Source of the DNA: Pseudomonas rhizoryzae | GTDB taxonomy: Bacteria; Pseudomonadota; Gammaproteobacteria; Pseudomonadales; Pseudomonadaceae | Direction: 5' to 3' | NCBI RefSeq assembly: GCF_005250615.1 | Contig: NZ_SULM01000007.1 | Location: 124,001 to 188,000, forward strand | Length of the DNA: 64,000 nt | Part shown: piece by piece, positions 18,806-31,711 of the stretch | Layout of the letters: each line of letters opens with the position of its first letter | Numbering within the stretch: the first letter of the stretch is position 1 | Notes under the pieces: generated by a model | Told to the model about the DNA's origin: nothing | Seen by the model: only the letters and a program-made list of their open reading frames with translations | Databases searched by the model: none | Position numbers and translations under genes: made by a program

Positions 18806-19623
18806 TCGTAGGCTGGGTTGAGCGGGAGCGAAGACCAGCGCTTTGAGCTATTGGTGCACTAGCTGGTTACCGAGTTTTGCTGGCACTTCTTGTTTCGCTC
18901 TCCCGAGCGAGTCACTTTTGCCAGTCGCGGCTGCGCGCCCCGGACAAAAGTAACCAAAAACGCTTGCCCCGACCATCCGGCCCTCCGCTGCGCTACGGGT
19001 CCGCTCACGCCAGCGCCGCTCCGGGGTCGGCCTACACGGGCCGTCCATGGCCCGTTAGGCCTCTCGCCGCATCCATGCGGCTCGACCCACTCCACGACAC
19101 TGGCGTTCGCCCTCCTGAACGGGGCGATTCGCTAGCCTGAAAGTGTTGGTTGAAGAGCCGTAAGCGGTCGTAGCGTGGACAACGGCGCAGCCTTGTCCAC
19201 AGGGAGCGACGTTACGCGCCAGTGGAAAACGCTTCGCGGTTTTCCACGCTACGAATCACTCTGGCTCTGCCTGTAAACACCACAGCCTCAGGCTGGCGTT
19301 CGTCCCCGTCAGTGAGGCCGAGTGCAGGTGTTGCGGAGGGGGATGCGAGGCAGGACGCCGAGCAAGGCGCGAGGGGCAGGAGGCCCCTTCGTGCCGTGCC
19401 CCCGGAGCGGCACCGGAGCGAGGGGACCCGGAGCGTAGAGCGGAGGGCCGAAACGTGGGGACAGCGTTTTTGGTTACTTTTGTCCGGGGCGCGCAGCCGC
19501 GACTGGCAAAAGTGACTCGCCCGGGTGGGCGAAACACGAGGTACCGGCGAAATTTAATGAATAGCTAGGGCACCAATCACCCACACCGTTGGGCTTCGCT
19601 GGTGCTCAACCCAACCTACGAAA
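18806..19623. repeat. Large inverted repeat region between ppx and ppk
   Basis: This fills the 860-bp convergent gap; no gene is supported in it. A left module (about 18806-19140) and a right module (about 19280-19623) are inverted copies of one another: 58 bases are identical (18907-18964 versus reverse complement of 19463-19520, starting GCGAGTCACTTTTGCCAGTC), with weaker matches outward to GTAGGTTGGGTTGAGC-type ends and inward through a CGGCCCTCCGCT segment. The centre holds the modular palindrome at 19169-19253. Short frames across it translate to low-complexity peptides, which I treat as artefacts. Confidence 0.8.
19169..19253. repeat. Modular intergenic palindrome, copy 2
   Basis: Same two-hairpin order as at 8667-8741: GTAGCGTGGACAACGGCG with TTGTCCAC, then GTGGAAAACGCTTCGCGG with TTTTCCACGCTACG. 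The base changes are mostly paired (GATGA/TCATC versus GACAA/TTGTC), so the stems are kept. It sits at the centre of the large inverted repeat. Confidence 0.75.
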
Positions 19624-19660
19624 CCGATCAGGGCCCATGGCGATATGGGCCCGCCGCCCC

Positions 19661-21889
19661 TCAGCGCGTATTCACCACCGGACTGGCCAACCGCTCCAGC
19701 AGTGTTGCCTGCACGCTCCGGGCATTCTGGTTGCCCGTGGGCGACTGCCGCACGTAGCTACCGTCCTCCTGCAGCACCCAGGCCTGGGTGTTGTCGGTGA
19801 GGTAGCCTTCCAGCTCCTTCTTGACCCGGCCGATGAGTTTCTTGCCCTCCACCGGGAAGCAGGTCTCGACGCGCATGTCGAGGTTGCGCTCCATCCAGTC
19901 GGCGCTGGAGAGGTAGAGCTTTTCGTCGCCGCCGTTGAGGAAGTAGTAGATGCGGCTGTGCTCCAGGAAGCGGCCGATGATGGAGCGCACCTGGATGTTG
20001 TGCGACACGCCCGGCACACCCGGACGCAGGCAGCACATGCCGCGCACCACCAGGTCGATCTTCACCCCGGCCTGGCTGGCCTTGTAGAGCGCGCGGATGA
20101 CCTTGGGATCGGTGAGGCCGTTGATCTTGGCCATGATCTGCGCCGGACGCCCTTCGCTGGCGGCCACCGCCTCGCGGTTGATCATCTCCAGCAGGTTCTT
20201 TTTCAGGGTGAAGGGTGCGTGCAGCAGCTTCTTCATGCGCAGGGTCTTGCCCATGCCGATGAGCTGGCTGAACAGCTTCTGTACGTCCTCGGTGAGGGCC
20301 ACATCGGCGGTCAGCAGACTGTAGTCGGTGTACAGCTTGGCGTTGCCGGCGTGGTAGTTGCCGGTGCCCAGGTGAGCATAACGGCGTAATTCGCCGTTTT
20401 CGCGACGCAGGATGAGCATCATCTTGGCGTGGGTCTTGAAGCCCACCACGCCATAGATGACCACGGCGCCAGCTTGCTGCAGACGACTGGCCAGTTGCAG
20501 GTTGGACTCTTCGTCGAAGCGCGCGCGCAATTCGATGACCGCGGTCACCTCCTTACCGCTGCGCGCCGCGTCCACCAGGGCGTCGACGATCTCGGAATTG
20601 GCACCGCTGCGATAGAGCGTCTGCTTGATCGCCAGGACGTTGGGGTCCTTGGCCGCCTGGCGCATCAGGTCGATCACCGGGGTGAAGGACTCGAAGGGAT
20701 GCAGCAGCAGCACGTCGAGCTTGCCCAACACGTTGAAGAGGTTTTCCTTCTTCTGCAGCAGCTTGGGGATGGTCGGCGTGAAGGGCGCGTTCTGTAGCTC
20801 CGGATGGCTATCCAGCCCGGTGATGGAGAACAGCCGGGTCAGGTTGACCGGGCCGTTGACCTTGTACAACTCGCTATCGCCCAGACCGAACTGCTTGAGC
20901 AGATAGTCGGTGAGGTGTTTCGGGCAGATGTCCACCACCTCGAGCCGCACGGCATCGCCGTAGCGGCGCGAGAAGAGTTCGCCGCGCAGCGCGCGGGCCA
21001 GGTCCTCGACGTCTTCGGTGTCCACCGAGAGGTCGGCGTTACGGGTCAGGCGGAACTGGAAGCAACCCTTGACCTTCATGCCGGGGAAGAGGTCGTCGGC
21101 ATGGGCATGGATCATCGACGACAGGAAGACATAGTTGTCCCCGGACCCGGCGACTTCCTCCGGTACCCGGATGACCCGCGGCAGCAGGCGCGGCGCCGGG
21201 ATGATGGCGAGACCCGAGTCGCGGCCGAAGGCGTCCATGCCCTCCAGCTCGACGATGAAGTTGAGGCTCTTGTTCACCAGCAGCGGGAAGGGGTGGGTCG
21301 GATCCAGGCCGATGGGGGTGATGATGGGCGCGATCTCGTCGCGGAAGAATTTGCGCACCCAGGCCTTGATCTTGGTGTCCCAGTAGCGCCGGCGGATGAA
21401 GCGGATCTGCTGTTCGGCCAGGGCCGGCAGCAGCACGTCGTTGAGGATGGCGTACTGCCGCTCCACCTGGCCATGGACGATGTCGCTGATCCGCGCCAGC
21501 GCCTGGTGCGGCAGCAGGCCGTCGGCGCCGGCCTGTTCGCGGGCGAAGGCGATCTGCTTCTTGAGACCCGCCACGCGGATCTCGAAGAACTCGTCCAGGT
21601 TGCTGGAGAAGATCAGCAGGAACTTGAGCCGCTCGAGCAGCGGATAGGATTCGTCGAGGGCCTGCTCCAGCACCCGGATGTTGAACTGCAGCTGCGACAG
21701 CTCGCGATGGATATAGAGGCTGCTGTCATCCACGTTGGCGGCCGGGACGGCAGGTGCGGCAGGCGCCTCCACCACCGGCGCGGGCTGCTGCGCCTCGCCG
21801 TCCAGCGCGACCGTTTCCTGGGCATCGCCCAGGGATTCGGCGCTGACGGGCTGTTGCAGATCGGTTTCGACGAAACCCTGGCTACTCAT
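19661..21889 (-). CDS. ppk: Polyphosphate kinase 1
   Basis: A 742-residue enzyme that polymerises the ATP gamma-phosphate into polyphosphate. The first ~50 residues are an alanine- and proline-rich extension absent from the ~690-residue E. coli enzyme; the core then begins [22 protein letters not shown]. Conserved parts are [18 protein letters not shown]-like sequence, [31 protein letters not shown], and the phospho-histidine region [15 protein letters not shown] followed by [19 protein letters not shown]. It is 10 bp downstream of hemB on the same strand. Confidence 0.96.
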   Translation of the reverse strand: MSSQGFVETDLQQPVSAESLGDAQETVALDGEAQQPAPVVEAPAAPAVPAANVDDSSLYIHRELSQLQFNIRVLEQALDESYPLLERLKFLLIFSSNLDEFFEIRVAGLKKQIAFAREQAGADGLLPHQALARISDIVHGQVERQYAILNDVLLPALAEQQIRFIRRRYWDTKIKAWVRKFFRDEIAPIITPIGLDPTHPFPLLVNKSLNFIVELEGMDAFGRDSGLAIIPAPRLLPRVIRVPEEVAGSGDNYVFLSSMIHAHADDLFPGMKVKGCFQFRLTRNADLSVDTEDVEDLARALRGELFSRRYGDAVRLEVVDICPKHLTDYLLKQFGLGDSELYKVNGPVNLTRLFSITGLDSHPELQNAPFTPTIPKLLQKKENLFNVLGKLDVLLLHPFESFTPVIDLMRQAAKDPNVLAIKQTLYRSGANSEIVDALVDAARSGKEVTAVIELRARFDEESNLQLASRLQQAGAVVIYGVVGFKTHAKMMLILRRENGELRRYAHLGTGNYHAGNAKLYTDYSLLTADVALTEDVQKLFSQLIGMGKTLRMKKLLHAPFTLKKNLLEMINREAVAASEGRPAQIMAKINGLTDPKVIRALYKASQAGVKIDLVVRGMCCLRPGVPGVSHNIQVRSIIGRFLEHSRIYYFLNGGDEKLYLSSADWMERNLDMRVETCFPVEGKKLIGRVKKELEGYLTDNTQAWVLQEDGSYVRQSPTGNQNARSVQATLLERLASPVVNTR

Positions 21890-21898
21890 TGAAGCTCC

Positions 21899-22948
<1,050 letters not shown>

Positions 22949-23183
22949 TCAGTGTGATGGGTTATAGGCCACAATCATGACCGATTGGTAACAGCAGATG
23001 ACAATATGGCGTGCCTATAGCTCCTATCCAAGGCAGACGCCGGCTGGAGTCGGCGTGACACAGGGTCGCAGCGAATTCTGCTCACGACCGTCTGGCATCC
23101 GGCGGACGGAAGCCCGTCACACTTTCTTTCCAGACGGCAACCGGGGTAGGCTGCGCCATCTCTTCCACCTCGTGTAGCGCCGA

Positions 23184-23738
23184 ATGCTCCAACAATTCCT
23201 CCACGATTTCGGCTATTTCGCCCTCTTTCTCGGCACCTTCTTCGAAGGCGAAACCATTCTGGTGCTGGCCGGTTTTCTCGCCTTCCGCGACTACATGAAC
23301 ATCCAGACCGTCATCCTGGTGGCCTTCTGCGGCAGCTACGCCGGCGACCAACTGTGGTACTTCCTCGGGCGCCGCCATGGCCGCAAGCTGCTGGCGCGCA
23401 AGCCCAAGTGGGAAGCGGCGGGGGAAAAGGCGCTGGCGCACATCCGGCGCCATCCCGATCTCTGGGTGCTGAGCTTTCGCTTCGTCTATGGCCTGCGTAC
23501 CGTCATGCCGGTGGCGATCGGCCTGTCGGGGTATCCCCCGGCGCGCTATCTGATTCTCAACGGTATCGGCGCCATCGTCTGGGCGACGGTGCTGGGCTAT
23601 GCGGCCTATCACTTCGGCGCCGTCCTCGAGGGCGTGCTGGGTAATCTCAAGCGTTACGAGCTGATGGTGCTGGGCGGCTTCGTGATGATCGGACTGCTGC
23701 TTTGGCTATGGCGGCGCAGTCGTGCGCCCAAGGTCTAA
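23184..23738 (+). CDS. DedA family (VTT domain) membrane protein
   Basis: A 184-residue inner-membrane protein with the family pattern: FGYFALFLGTFFEGETILVLAGFLAFR, then GSYAGDQLWYFLGRRHGRKLL, and the R-rich motif FRFVYGLRTVMPVAIGLSGYP, followed by a C-terminal hydrophobic helix and a basic tail. The motif residue usually Pro before G is Tyr here (RFVYGLR). DedA proteins are implicated in lipid carrier or phospholipid flipping. It stands alone, divergent from hemB. Confidence 0.9.
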   Translation: MLQQFLHDFGYFALFLGTFFEGETILVLAGFLAFRDYMNIQTVILVAFCGSYAGDQLWYFLGRRHGRKLLARKPKWEAAGEKALAHIRRHPDLWVLSFRFVYGLRTVMPVAIGLSGYPPARYLILNGIGAIVWATVLGYAAYHFGAVLEGVLGNLKRYELMVLGGFVMIGLLLWLWRRSRAPKV

Positions 23739-24032
23739 AGTAAGTCTGGCCTGAAAGCGTCTGCGCATCGGCGACCCGCCGCTGAAAATCGGTTGGACGG
23801 CCCCGTCGGAAGGCTCCTTTAACCCTTCGTACACTCGAACGCGAGTCCGGCTGGCTTCCTGGTTGGGTTTGCCTTGCCACTCTTCGCTCGGCAACTTTTT
23901 CAAAAACCTCTAGAACGCTGGATTCCCGAGCACCTACGTCCGTCGGTAGAATTAAAGCCTGAGTTATTTCTGCCGATGTTCTGAGCAACCTCTCCCTTTT
24001 TCGCGCCTCGTACGGCAAGCTGGCGATAGAGC

Positions 24033-26156
24033 ATGCTGAATTTCTCCACCTTGCTTCCTCCCGGCCATCAGGTATTCGTTGCCAACGACTACGAAGGATT
24101 GCTCGTGATCCTCTCGTACCTGGTCGCCAGCGCCGCCGGCTACACGGCCCTGGCCATGGCGGACTGGGTGACCACCAGCCGTTCCCGACGCGGCAGCGAA
24201 CTGGCCAAGCTGATCGGCGCCGTCGCCCTGGGTGGTGGCATCTGGTCGATGCATTTCCTCGCCATGCTGTCGTTCAAGATCGGCATCCATGTGCACTACG
24301 ATCCCCTGCAGACCCTCGTCTCGCTGTTGATCGCCATCGCGGTGTCCTACACCGTGATGCACCTGATCGGGCGCGAATCCCTCACCGCCCCCCAGTATCT
24401 GCTCGCCTCCCTGGCCGCTGGCGTGGGCATCGCGGCCATGCATTACACCGGCATGCTGGCCATGCACTCGATCGCCATCCAGCTCTATGATCCGCTGCTG
24501 GTGGCGGTATCCGTGGTGGTCGCCAGCCTGGCGTCGCTGGCGGCGCTGCTGCTGGCCTTCCGCCTGCGTGGCCGGACCGGGCTCAGGACCATCTGGCTGC
24601 GCCTGCTGGGCAGCCTGGGACTCGGCTTCGCCATCGTCTCTATGCACTTCACCGGCATGGCCGCCCTGACGCTGGCGGTACCCATCGGCTTCGAGCCGAA
24701 CAACATGAAGGAAGTGACCCAGCATCTGGAGCTGGGCATGGCCGTCGCGCTCGGCACCCTGTTCATCATCTTGGTCGGTCTCCTCGCCGCCTGGGCTGGA
24801 GAGCGCTTCCATGCCCAGCGTCTGCGTCTGGAGCGGGTATCCACCACCCTCGATCAGATCAGTCTGCACGATCCGCTCACCCACCTGCTCAATGGTTCGA
24901 GCTTCATCCAGACCGTAGACCGGGCCGTGAGCCAGGCGCGCAGTGGCGAGCAATTCGCCCTGCTGATACTGGATGTCGATCACTTCAAGCGCATCAACGA
25001 TAGCCTCGGTCATGCCCTGGGCGATGAATTGCTGGTACAGGTGGCGCAGCGGATCCGCGCGGTGCTGGACGACGACCTGCCACTGGCGCGCTATGCCGGC
25101 GATGAATTCAGCCTGCTGCTGCCGCTTGGCACCCGGGGGGACAGCCAGCCCCTGACCCTGCGCTTGCTTGAGCAGTTGCGCCCGCCCTTCGAGCTTGCCG
25201 GGCAGCGCTTCGCCATGACCTTCAGCCTGGGTATCGCCCACTATCCCCAGGATGGCGCCGACGCCGGCCAGCTGTTGCGCAGTGCCGGGCTGGCGGTTGG
25301 TCACTGCAAGCGCAGCGGACGCAATCGCAGCCTGAGATTCGCCAACGAATTCCAACGCGAAGCCGACGACCTGCTCAGCCTGGAGATGGATCTGCGCCAC
25401 GCCCTCAGCCAAGGTGGCCTGCACCTGGCCTATCAGCCCATCGTCGATCCCGCTGGCCACCCCGTGGCCCTGGAAGCCCTGGTGCGCTGGCAGCACCCGA
25501 CGCTGGGCGCCCTGAGCCCGGAGCGTTTCGTCCGCGTCGCCGAGCAGACCGGTCTGATCGCCGACCTGGATGGCTGGGTCATGCGCCAGGCTTGCGCCGA
25601 TCTCGCCCAGTTGCACCGTGAGGGTTATGCGGAGCTGAGGGTCTCGGTGAATTGTTCGGCCCTGAACCTGAGCGATCGCCTGCTGCCCCAGGCCATCGCC
25701 CGCGCTTTGCAGGCCGAGGATCTACCGCCCTCGGCGCTGATCATCGAGGTGACCGAGAACGCCCTGATGCACAGTCTCAACGTGGCCATCGAGCTGCTCG
25801 GCGAAATCCGCAGCCTGGGGGTGCGGGTGTCCATCGACGACTTCGGCAGTGGCTATTCATCCCTGGCCTATCTGAGTCGACTACCGGTGGACTCGCTCAA
25901 GGTGGACCGCGCCTTCGTCCGTACCATTCCCAACCAGGACAACGATATGGCCATCGCCTCGGCGATCATCGCCATGGCGCACAAGCTGGGACTGAAGGTA
26001 GTGGCCGAAGGGGTGGAGACCGCCGAGCAGCGGCACTTCCTGCACAGCAACGACTGCGATTTCATGCAGGGCTATCTATTCAGCCGTCCGGTACCGCTGC
26101 CGCAACTCAGAAGCTGGCTGGAACAGCGGGCGCTCGCCGCAACTCAGCCGGCCTGA
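24033..26156 (+). CDS. MHYT-GGDEF-EAL cyclic-di-GMP signalling protein
   Basis: A 707-residue membrane protein. The first ~250 residues form about seven helices with three MHYT-type motifs (SMHFLAM, AMHYTGM, SMHFTGM) expected to bind copper and sense a gas such as NO or O2. The GGDEF domain follows with AGDEF at about 355 (first Gly is Ala). The EAL domain has E-A-L at 481-483, EVTENAL, DDFGSGYSSLAYL, KVDRAFV and AEGVET, so phosphodiesterase residues look intact. The layout matches P. aeruginosa MucR and NbdA; which one is orthologous is open. The gap before it (23739-24032) holds nothing I recognise. Its 3' end overlaps the convergent UPF0178 gene by 13 bp. Confidence 0.93.
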   Translation: MLNFSTLLPPGHQVFVANDYEGLLVILSYLVASAAGYTALAMADWVTTSRSRRGSELAKLIGAVALGGGIWSMHFLAMLSFKIGIHVHYDPLQTLVSLLIAIAVSYTVMHLIGRESLTAPQYLLASLAAGVGIAAMHYTGMLAMHSIAIQLYDPLLVAVSVVVASLASLAALLLAFRLRGRTGLRTIWLRLLGSLGLGFAIVSMHFTGMAALTLAVPIGFEPNNMKEVTQHLELGMAVALGTLFIILVGLLAAWAGERFHAQRLRLERVSTTLDQISLHDPLTHLLNGSSFIQTVDRAVSQARSGEQFALLILDVDHFKRINDSLGHALGDELLVQVAQRIRAVLDDDLPLARYAGDEFSLLLPLGTRGDSQPLTLRLLEQLRPPFELAGQRFAMTFSLGIAHYPQDGADAGQLLRSAGLAVGHCKRSGRNRSLRFANEFQREADDLLSLEMDLRHALSQGGLHLAYQPIVDPAGHPVALEALVRWQHPTLGALSPERFVRVAEQTGLIADLDGWVMRQACADLAQLHREGYAELRVSVNCSALNLSDRLLPQAIARALQAEDLPPSALIIEVTENALMHSLNVAIELLGEIRSLGVRVSIDDFGSGYSSLAYLSRLPVDSLKVDRAFVRTIPNQDNDMAIASAIIAMAHKLGLKVVAEGVETAEQRHFLHSNDCDFMQGYLFSRPVPLPQLRSWLEQRALAATQPA

Positions 26157-26614
26157 CCGGCGACACCACGCTGGAGCCGGGTGATCAGGCGATCCAGGGC
26201 GTTGGCGAAGGCCTGGCGATCCCGCTCACCGTAACCCGCCTGTCCCCCGCCCATCTGGCCCTGATCGCGCAGATCGGCCATCAGGTTGCGCATGGCCAGG
26301 CGCTGGCCCATGTTGCGTTCGTCGAACTCCTGGCCACGCGGATCGAGCGCGGCCACGCCCTTCTTGACCAACCGATCGGCCAGCGGGATGTCGCTGCAGA
26401 TCACCAGGTCACCCGGCTGGGCCTGCTCGACCAGATGATCGTCGGCGGCGTCCGGCCCGCTGGGTACCACCACCAGGCGCACGCAGGCGAACGGTGGCTT
26501 GATCTGCGGCTGGCCGGCCACCAGGACCACTTCCAGCTTGCGTTTCAGGGCGAATTTGCAGACCAGCTCCTTGGCGGCACGCGGACAGGCATCGGCATCG
26601 ATCCACAGGATCAC
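26144..26614 (-). CDS. UPF0178 (YaiI/YqxD) family protein
   Basis: A 156-residue protein with the family start ILWIDADACPRAAKELVCKFALKRKLEVVLVAG and the segments GDLVICSDIPLADRLVKKGVAALDPRGQEFDERNMGQRLAMRNLM, which suggest a PIN/NYN-like nuclease fold. I chose a GTG at 26614 with GGAGA nine bases upstream; the longer open frame upstream has no family match. The function is unknown. Confidence 0.85.
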   Translation of the reverse strand: MILWIDADACPRAAKELVCKFALKRKLEVVLVAGQPQIKPPFACVRLVVVPSGPDAADDHLVEQAQPGDLVICSDIPLADRLVKKGVAALDPRGQEFDERNMGQRLAMRNLMADLRDQGQMGGGQAGYGERDRQAFANALDRLITRLQRGVAGQAG

Positions 26615-26714
26615 GGGACTTCTCCGGCAAAAGCCCAGGATACCGCGCCCTGCCGGCGCACCCCAGCGCAGTGGCGTGGTCGGACAGGGATAGCGAACCG
26701 ACCGGAGCCCGCCC

Positions 26715-27479
26715 ATGACCTTCTGGCAACGCCTGGAGCACCCCGCCCATGCCTTGGTGTACGGCGCCAGCGGCGGACTCGGCCTGGCCCTGTGCGAACA
26801 GTTGCTGGCGCGTGACGAGATCGCGTTGGTCTGGGCGTGCGCCCGCCAGGCAGAGGCCCATGAGGAGCTGGCGGAACTCGAACGGCGCCATGGTCCTCGC
26901 CTGCGGCGACTCGACGTCGACGTCCTGAACGGGACCGATCTGGCGGCGCGACTGGCGGACGTCACGCCGCGCCTGGACCTGCTGCTGTGCGCGTCGGGCC
27001 TGCTGCAGGGCGAGCAGGCGCGCGCCGAGAAGAGCCTGGCCCAGGTAACCCAGGCCGGCCTGCTGGAAAGCTATCTGGCCAATGCCGCCTTGCCGATCCT
27101 GTTGATCAAGCAGCTGACCCCGCTGCTCAAGGGGCACCATCCCTGCCAGATCGCGGCGCTCTCGGCCCGGGTCGGCTCCATCGGCGACAACCGCCTGGGT
27201 GGCTGGTACGGCTACCGCATGGCCAAGGCTGCGCTCAACCAGGGCCTGCGCTGCGCCAGCATCGAATTGGCCCGCCTGAATCCGGAAAGCTGCGTGCTGG
27301 CATTGCATCCCGGCACCACCGACACGGCGCTGTCACGGCCGTTCCAGTCCAGGGTACCCGCCGACAAGCTGTTCACCACCGACTATGCGGCCGCGCGGTT
27401 GCTGGAGGTGCTCGCCGCGCGTACACCGGCCGAGACCGGCAGTTTCTGGGATTGGCAGGGCCAGCCGGTGGACTGGTAG
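26715..27479 (+). CDS. Short-chain dehydrogenase/reductase (C-factor-like)
   Basis: A 254-residue SDR with the nucleotide site YGASGGLGLALCEQLL, a DVLN segment, the ALSARVGSIGDN serine region, and the catalytic YxxxK as YRMAK within WYGYRMAKAALNQGLR. PGTTDTAL follows. This pattern fits the CsgA/C-factor-like SDR group common in pseudomonads. The substrate is unknown; no operon partner (the next gene faces it). Confidence 0.85.
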   Translation: MTFWQRLEHPAHALVYGASGGLGLALCEQLLARDEIALVWACARQAEAHEELAELERRHGPRLRRLDVDVLNGTDLAARLADVTPRLDLLLCASGLLQGEQARAEKSLAQVTQAGLLESYLANAALPILLIKQLTPLLKGHHPCQIAALSARVGSIGDNRLGGWYGYRMAKAALNQGLRCASIELARLNPESCVLALHPGTTDTALSRPFQSRVPADKLFTTDYAAARLLEVLAARTPAETGSFWDWQGQPVDW

Positions 27480-27484
27480 CCGTC

Positions 27485-28120
27485 TCAGACCGCGGCGCGG
27501 CGCACGGTGGACAGCAGCGCCGCCGCGGCGAGGAACAGGCTGGCGAAGACGCGGTTGGTGATGCGCTGCTGCCGCGGCGTACGCAGCAAGGTCAACACCC
27601 GCGCGGCGAGGCCGGTATAACCCGCCATCACGATCAGATCGACGGTGACCATGGTCACGCCGATGATCAGGTATTGCGCGGTCAGCGGCGCCTGGGGATC
27701 GACGAATTGCGGCAATACCGCGAGCATGAAGACCAGCGCCTTGGGGTTGCTGACGTTGACCAAGAAACCGCGCAGCACCAGGGCACCAATGCGCGGCGGG
27801 GCGCGCTCGTCGGCCACCTGGGCGCCCAGATCCATGGGCGCCGCGCGCCACTGACGGATGGCCAGGTAGGCGAGATAGGCCACGCCGAAACTCTTGATGA
27901 GCGTGAAGGCCAATTGGGAGGTCGCCAGCAGGGCGCCTACGCCGACCGCGACGATGGCGATCTGCAGCGCCAGCCCCAGTTGCAAGCCGATGGCCGTCCA
28001 GTAACCGCGACGAAAGCCCAGGGTCACGCCAGCGCTCATGGAGGCGATGGCGCCCGCTCCGGGCGAGAGGCTGATCATCCAGCAGGCAATGAAGAAACCG
28101 GTCCAGACCTGCAGACTCAT
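27485..28120 (-). CDS. LysE/RhtB family amino-acid exporter
   Basis: A 211-residue membrane protein with six helices and the family motif SPGAGAIASMSAGVTLGFRRGYWTAIGLQLGL at the N-terminus, followed by KSFGVAYLAYLAIRQWR and the NPKALVFMLAVLPQF segment. It exports amino acids or homoserine-type compounds. I chose the ATG at 28120. It begins 4 bp after the MscS-like gene ends, so the LysE, channel and ABC-F genes form one operon. Confidence 0.9.
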   Translation of the reverse strand: MSLQVWTGFFIACWMISLSPGAGAIASMSAGVTLGFRRGYWTAIGLQLGLALQIAIVAVGVGALLATSQLAFTLIKSFGVAYLAYLAIRQWRAAPMDLGAQVADERAPPRIGALVLRGFLVNVSNPKALVFMLAVLPQFVDPQAPLTAQYLIIGVTMVTVDLIVMAGYTGLAARVLTLLRTPRQQRITNRVFASLFLAAAALLSTVRRAAV

Positions 28121-28124
28121 GCAC

Positions 28125-28702
28125 TCACCTGTCGAGATGGAAATCGAAGGACCCGTCAGCATCGCGCCAGCGGCGGACCGATTTCTGGAAGAATTGGGTG
28201 TTGGGAATCTGCACCAGGGCACCTTCCTGACTGTCGTCCAACTCCTGCAGGGTCACGAAGAGCATGTTGATGGCCACCACCCGGCCCTTGATGCCGGGCT
28301 TGTCGGAGGCATCCAGCACCTCGATGCGATCGCCCAGGCGGAACGGGCCGACGGTGAAGATCAGTACCGCGCAGAACAGATTGGAGAGCACGCTCCAGAT
28401 GGCGAAGAAGGCCACCGCGGCTACCGCGACGAAGCCGGAAATGGCCGTCCAGAGCACCGCGGCGGACACCCCGAAGCGCTCCAGGGCCATGAGGATGGCG
28501 CTGCCCATGATCAACCAGCGCAGGGTGCCACGCAGGCCGAGGACGATCTGCGGCGGCAGCGGATAGCGCTCGCCCAGGCCGGTGACAGCGCGCGCCACGA
28601 TGCGCTGCAGCACGTAGCCGATGAGCAGCACCAGGGCGACCTGGCCGGCTACCAGCAGGTAGGCGCTCCAGCCCGGCAGCCAGGTCTGCAGCCATTCCCT
28701 CA

Positions 28703-28703
<1 letters not shown>
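28125..28703 (-). CDS. Small MscS-type mechanosensitive channel
   Basis: A 192-residue protein with three or so helices, including the pore helix AISGFVAVAAVAFFAIWSVLSNLFCAVLIF, followed by the beta domain PFRLGDRIEVLDASDKPGIKGRVVAINMLFVTLQ and PNTQFFQKSVRRW. It is shorter than E. coli MscS (286) because it lacks the C-terminal cage. The start shares one base with the stop of the ABC-F gene (TGATG), so translation is coupled. Confidence 0.88.
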
Positions 28704-30616
<1,913 letters not shown>

Positions 30617-30663
30617 GGCGGCGGAGTGTAGCAGCTCCACCACCCACGAATGGGGAGGCGGAT

Positions 30664-31128
30664 ATGCAAGAGGACCTGTGGGAATTCGCGTTGGCAGTAT
30701 ACGCCCGGCCTGGCGTGGAGGGTGCCTGTTTGCGTGTGCAGGAGGCTGGAGCCGATGTCTGCCTGGTGCTCACGGCGCTCTGGCTCGACCGGCGCGGCTG
30801 CGCCCTGGAGGCCAGGGGCCTCGGTCGGCTACGGGCCGCCGCGACGCACTGGCAGGAAACGGTGGTGCGGCCCTTGCGTCAGCTGCGGCAGGCCTGGAAG
30901 GTTCCGGCTGGAGAGGACGAGGATCTGGCGGCGCTCCGCGAGCAGCTCAAGGGTCTGGAGCTTTCGGCGGAGCGCGAACAACTCGCGCGCCTGGCACGAC
31001 TCGCGGCGCATTGGCCCTGTCGGACCATTGGCGACACCTGTGCCTGGCTCGGGGCCGTGGCCCCGCAGACGGCGACCGCCGCCGATCTGGGTCTGCTGAC
31101 CGAGGCGGCGCGAGCGGTGCGTCCCTAG
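30664..31128 (+). CDS. TIGR02444 family protein
   Basis: A 154-residue helical cytosolic protein starting MQEDLWEFALAVYARPGVEGACLRVQEAGADVCLVLTALWLDRRG, which is the TIGR02444 pattern found beside yheS/algQ in pseudomonads. No catalytic motif is visible and the function is unknown. It is divergent from yheS across 47 bp and its stop overlaps the end of algQ by 4 bp. Confidence 0.82.
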   Translation: MQEDLWEFALAVYARPGVEGACLRVQEAGADVCLVLTALWLDRRGCALEARGLGRLRAAATHWQETVVRPLRQLRQAWKVPAGEDEDLAALREQLKGLELSAEREQLARLARLAAHWPCRTIGDTCAWLGAVAPQTATAADLGLLTEAARAVRP

Positions 31129-31601
31129 ACCGACGCCAGCCGCGGTTGCTGGTGGGCGGTGTGCAGCACCTCGATCAGGCAATCTTCCAGCTCGAACCGC
31201 TCGCGCAGGGTTTCGCCCAGCAGCTTGAGTTCGATGGTCAACAGGCCAGGATCCTTGTAGGCCCCGCGCTCGAATCTGTCATTGAAGTTGAGCGCCGCGT
31301 CGGTGAGCGCCTGCAGGCGTGGGTAGAGGCTGTCGGAGAACTCGATGGCGCGCTCGTCCTGGAATTCCCGGGCTTCGGCCACCAGTTGCTCGTAGATCTC
31401 GAAATGCGCGGTGGACATGTAGTCGACCAGCAGGTCGCAAAGGCGCTCCAGCTCGCTCACCTCATGTATCGGAGCCAGCAGAGGTTGCAGGTCCAGGGTT
31501 TCGTAGGCGGTCACCAACTCGCGGCGGGCGATCAGCCAGCGGTCGATCAGCTGGTGGACCCCACCCCAGCGTTCCTGGGCATTGCGGCAGGTTTCTAGCA
31601 T
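31125..31601 (-). CDS. algQ: AlgQ (Rsd-type anti-sigma-70 factor)
   Basis: A 158-residue helical protein beginning MLETCRNAQERWGGVHQLIDRWLIARRELVTAYETL, matching Rsd/AlgQ. It binds region 4 of sigma-70 and lowers its activity; in P. aeruginosa AlgQ (AlgR2) promotes alginate and siderophore gene expression. It sits next to the dsbB and hem genes and near algR/algZ, as in P. aeruginosa. Confidence 0.93.
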   Translation of the reverse strand: MLETCRNAQERWGGVHQLIDRWLIARRELVTAYETLDLQPLLAPIHEVSELERLCDLLVDYMSTAHFEIYEQLVAEAREFQDERAIEFSDSLYPRLQALTDAALNFNDRFERGAYKDPGLLTIELKLLGETLRERFELEDCLIEVLHTAHQQPRLASV

Positions 31602-31711
31602 GACGGCAGCTCTCTATACGGGCGAGACGGTCCGGGCGCAGGCGCCCGGGTGTTATCAGGAACTATACCGACATCGCCTCGCCACGCGAGTGCCGTTGCT
31701 CGGAGAAAGGC

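Noticed and set aside
18859-19537. Short frames in the ppx-ppk gap with SHFCQSRLRAPDKSNQK-like peptides
   Set aside because: They are translations of a dispersed intergenic repeat, seen as spurious hypotheticals in many genomes; both inverted copies give the same peptide.
23964-25616. 550-codon reverse frame opposite the MHYT-GGDEF-EAL gene
   Set aside because: Glutamine/glycine-rich shadow translation with no domain; the plus-strand frame has complete motifs.
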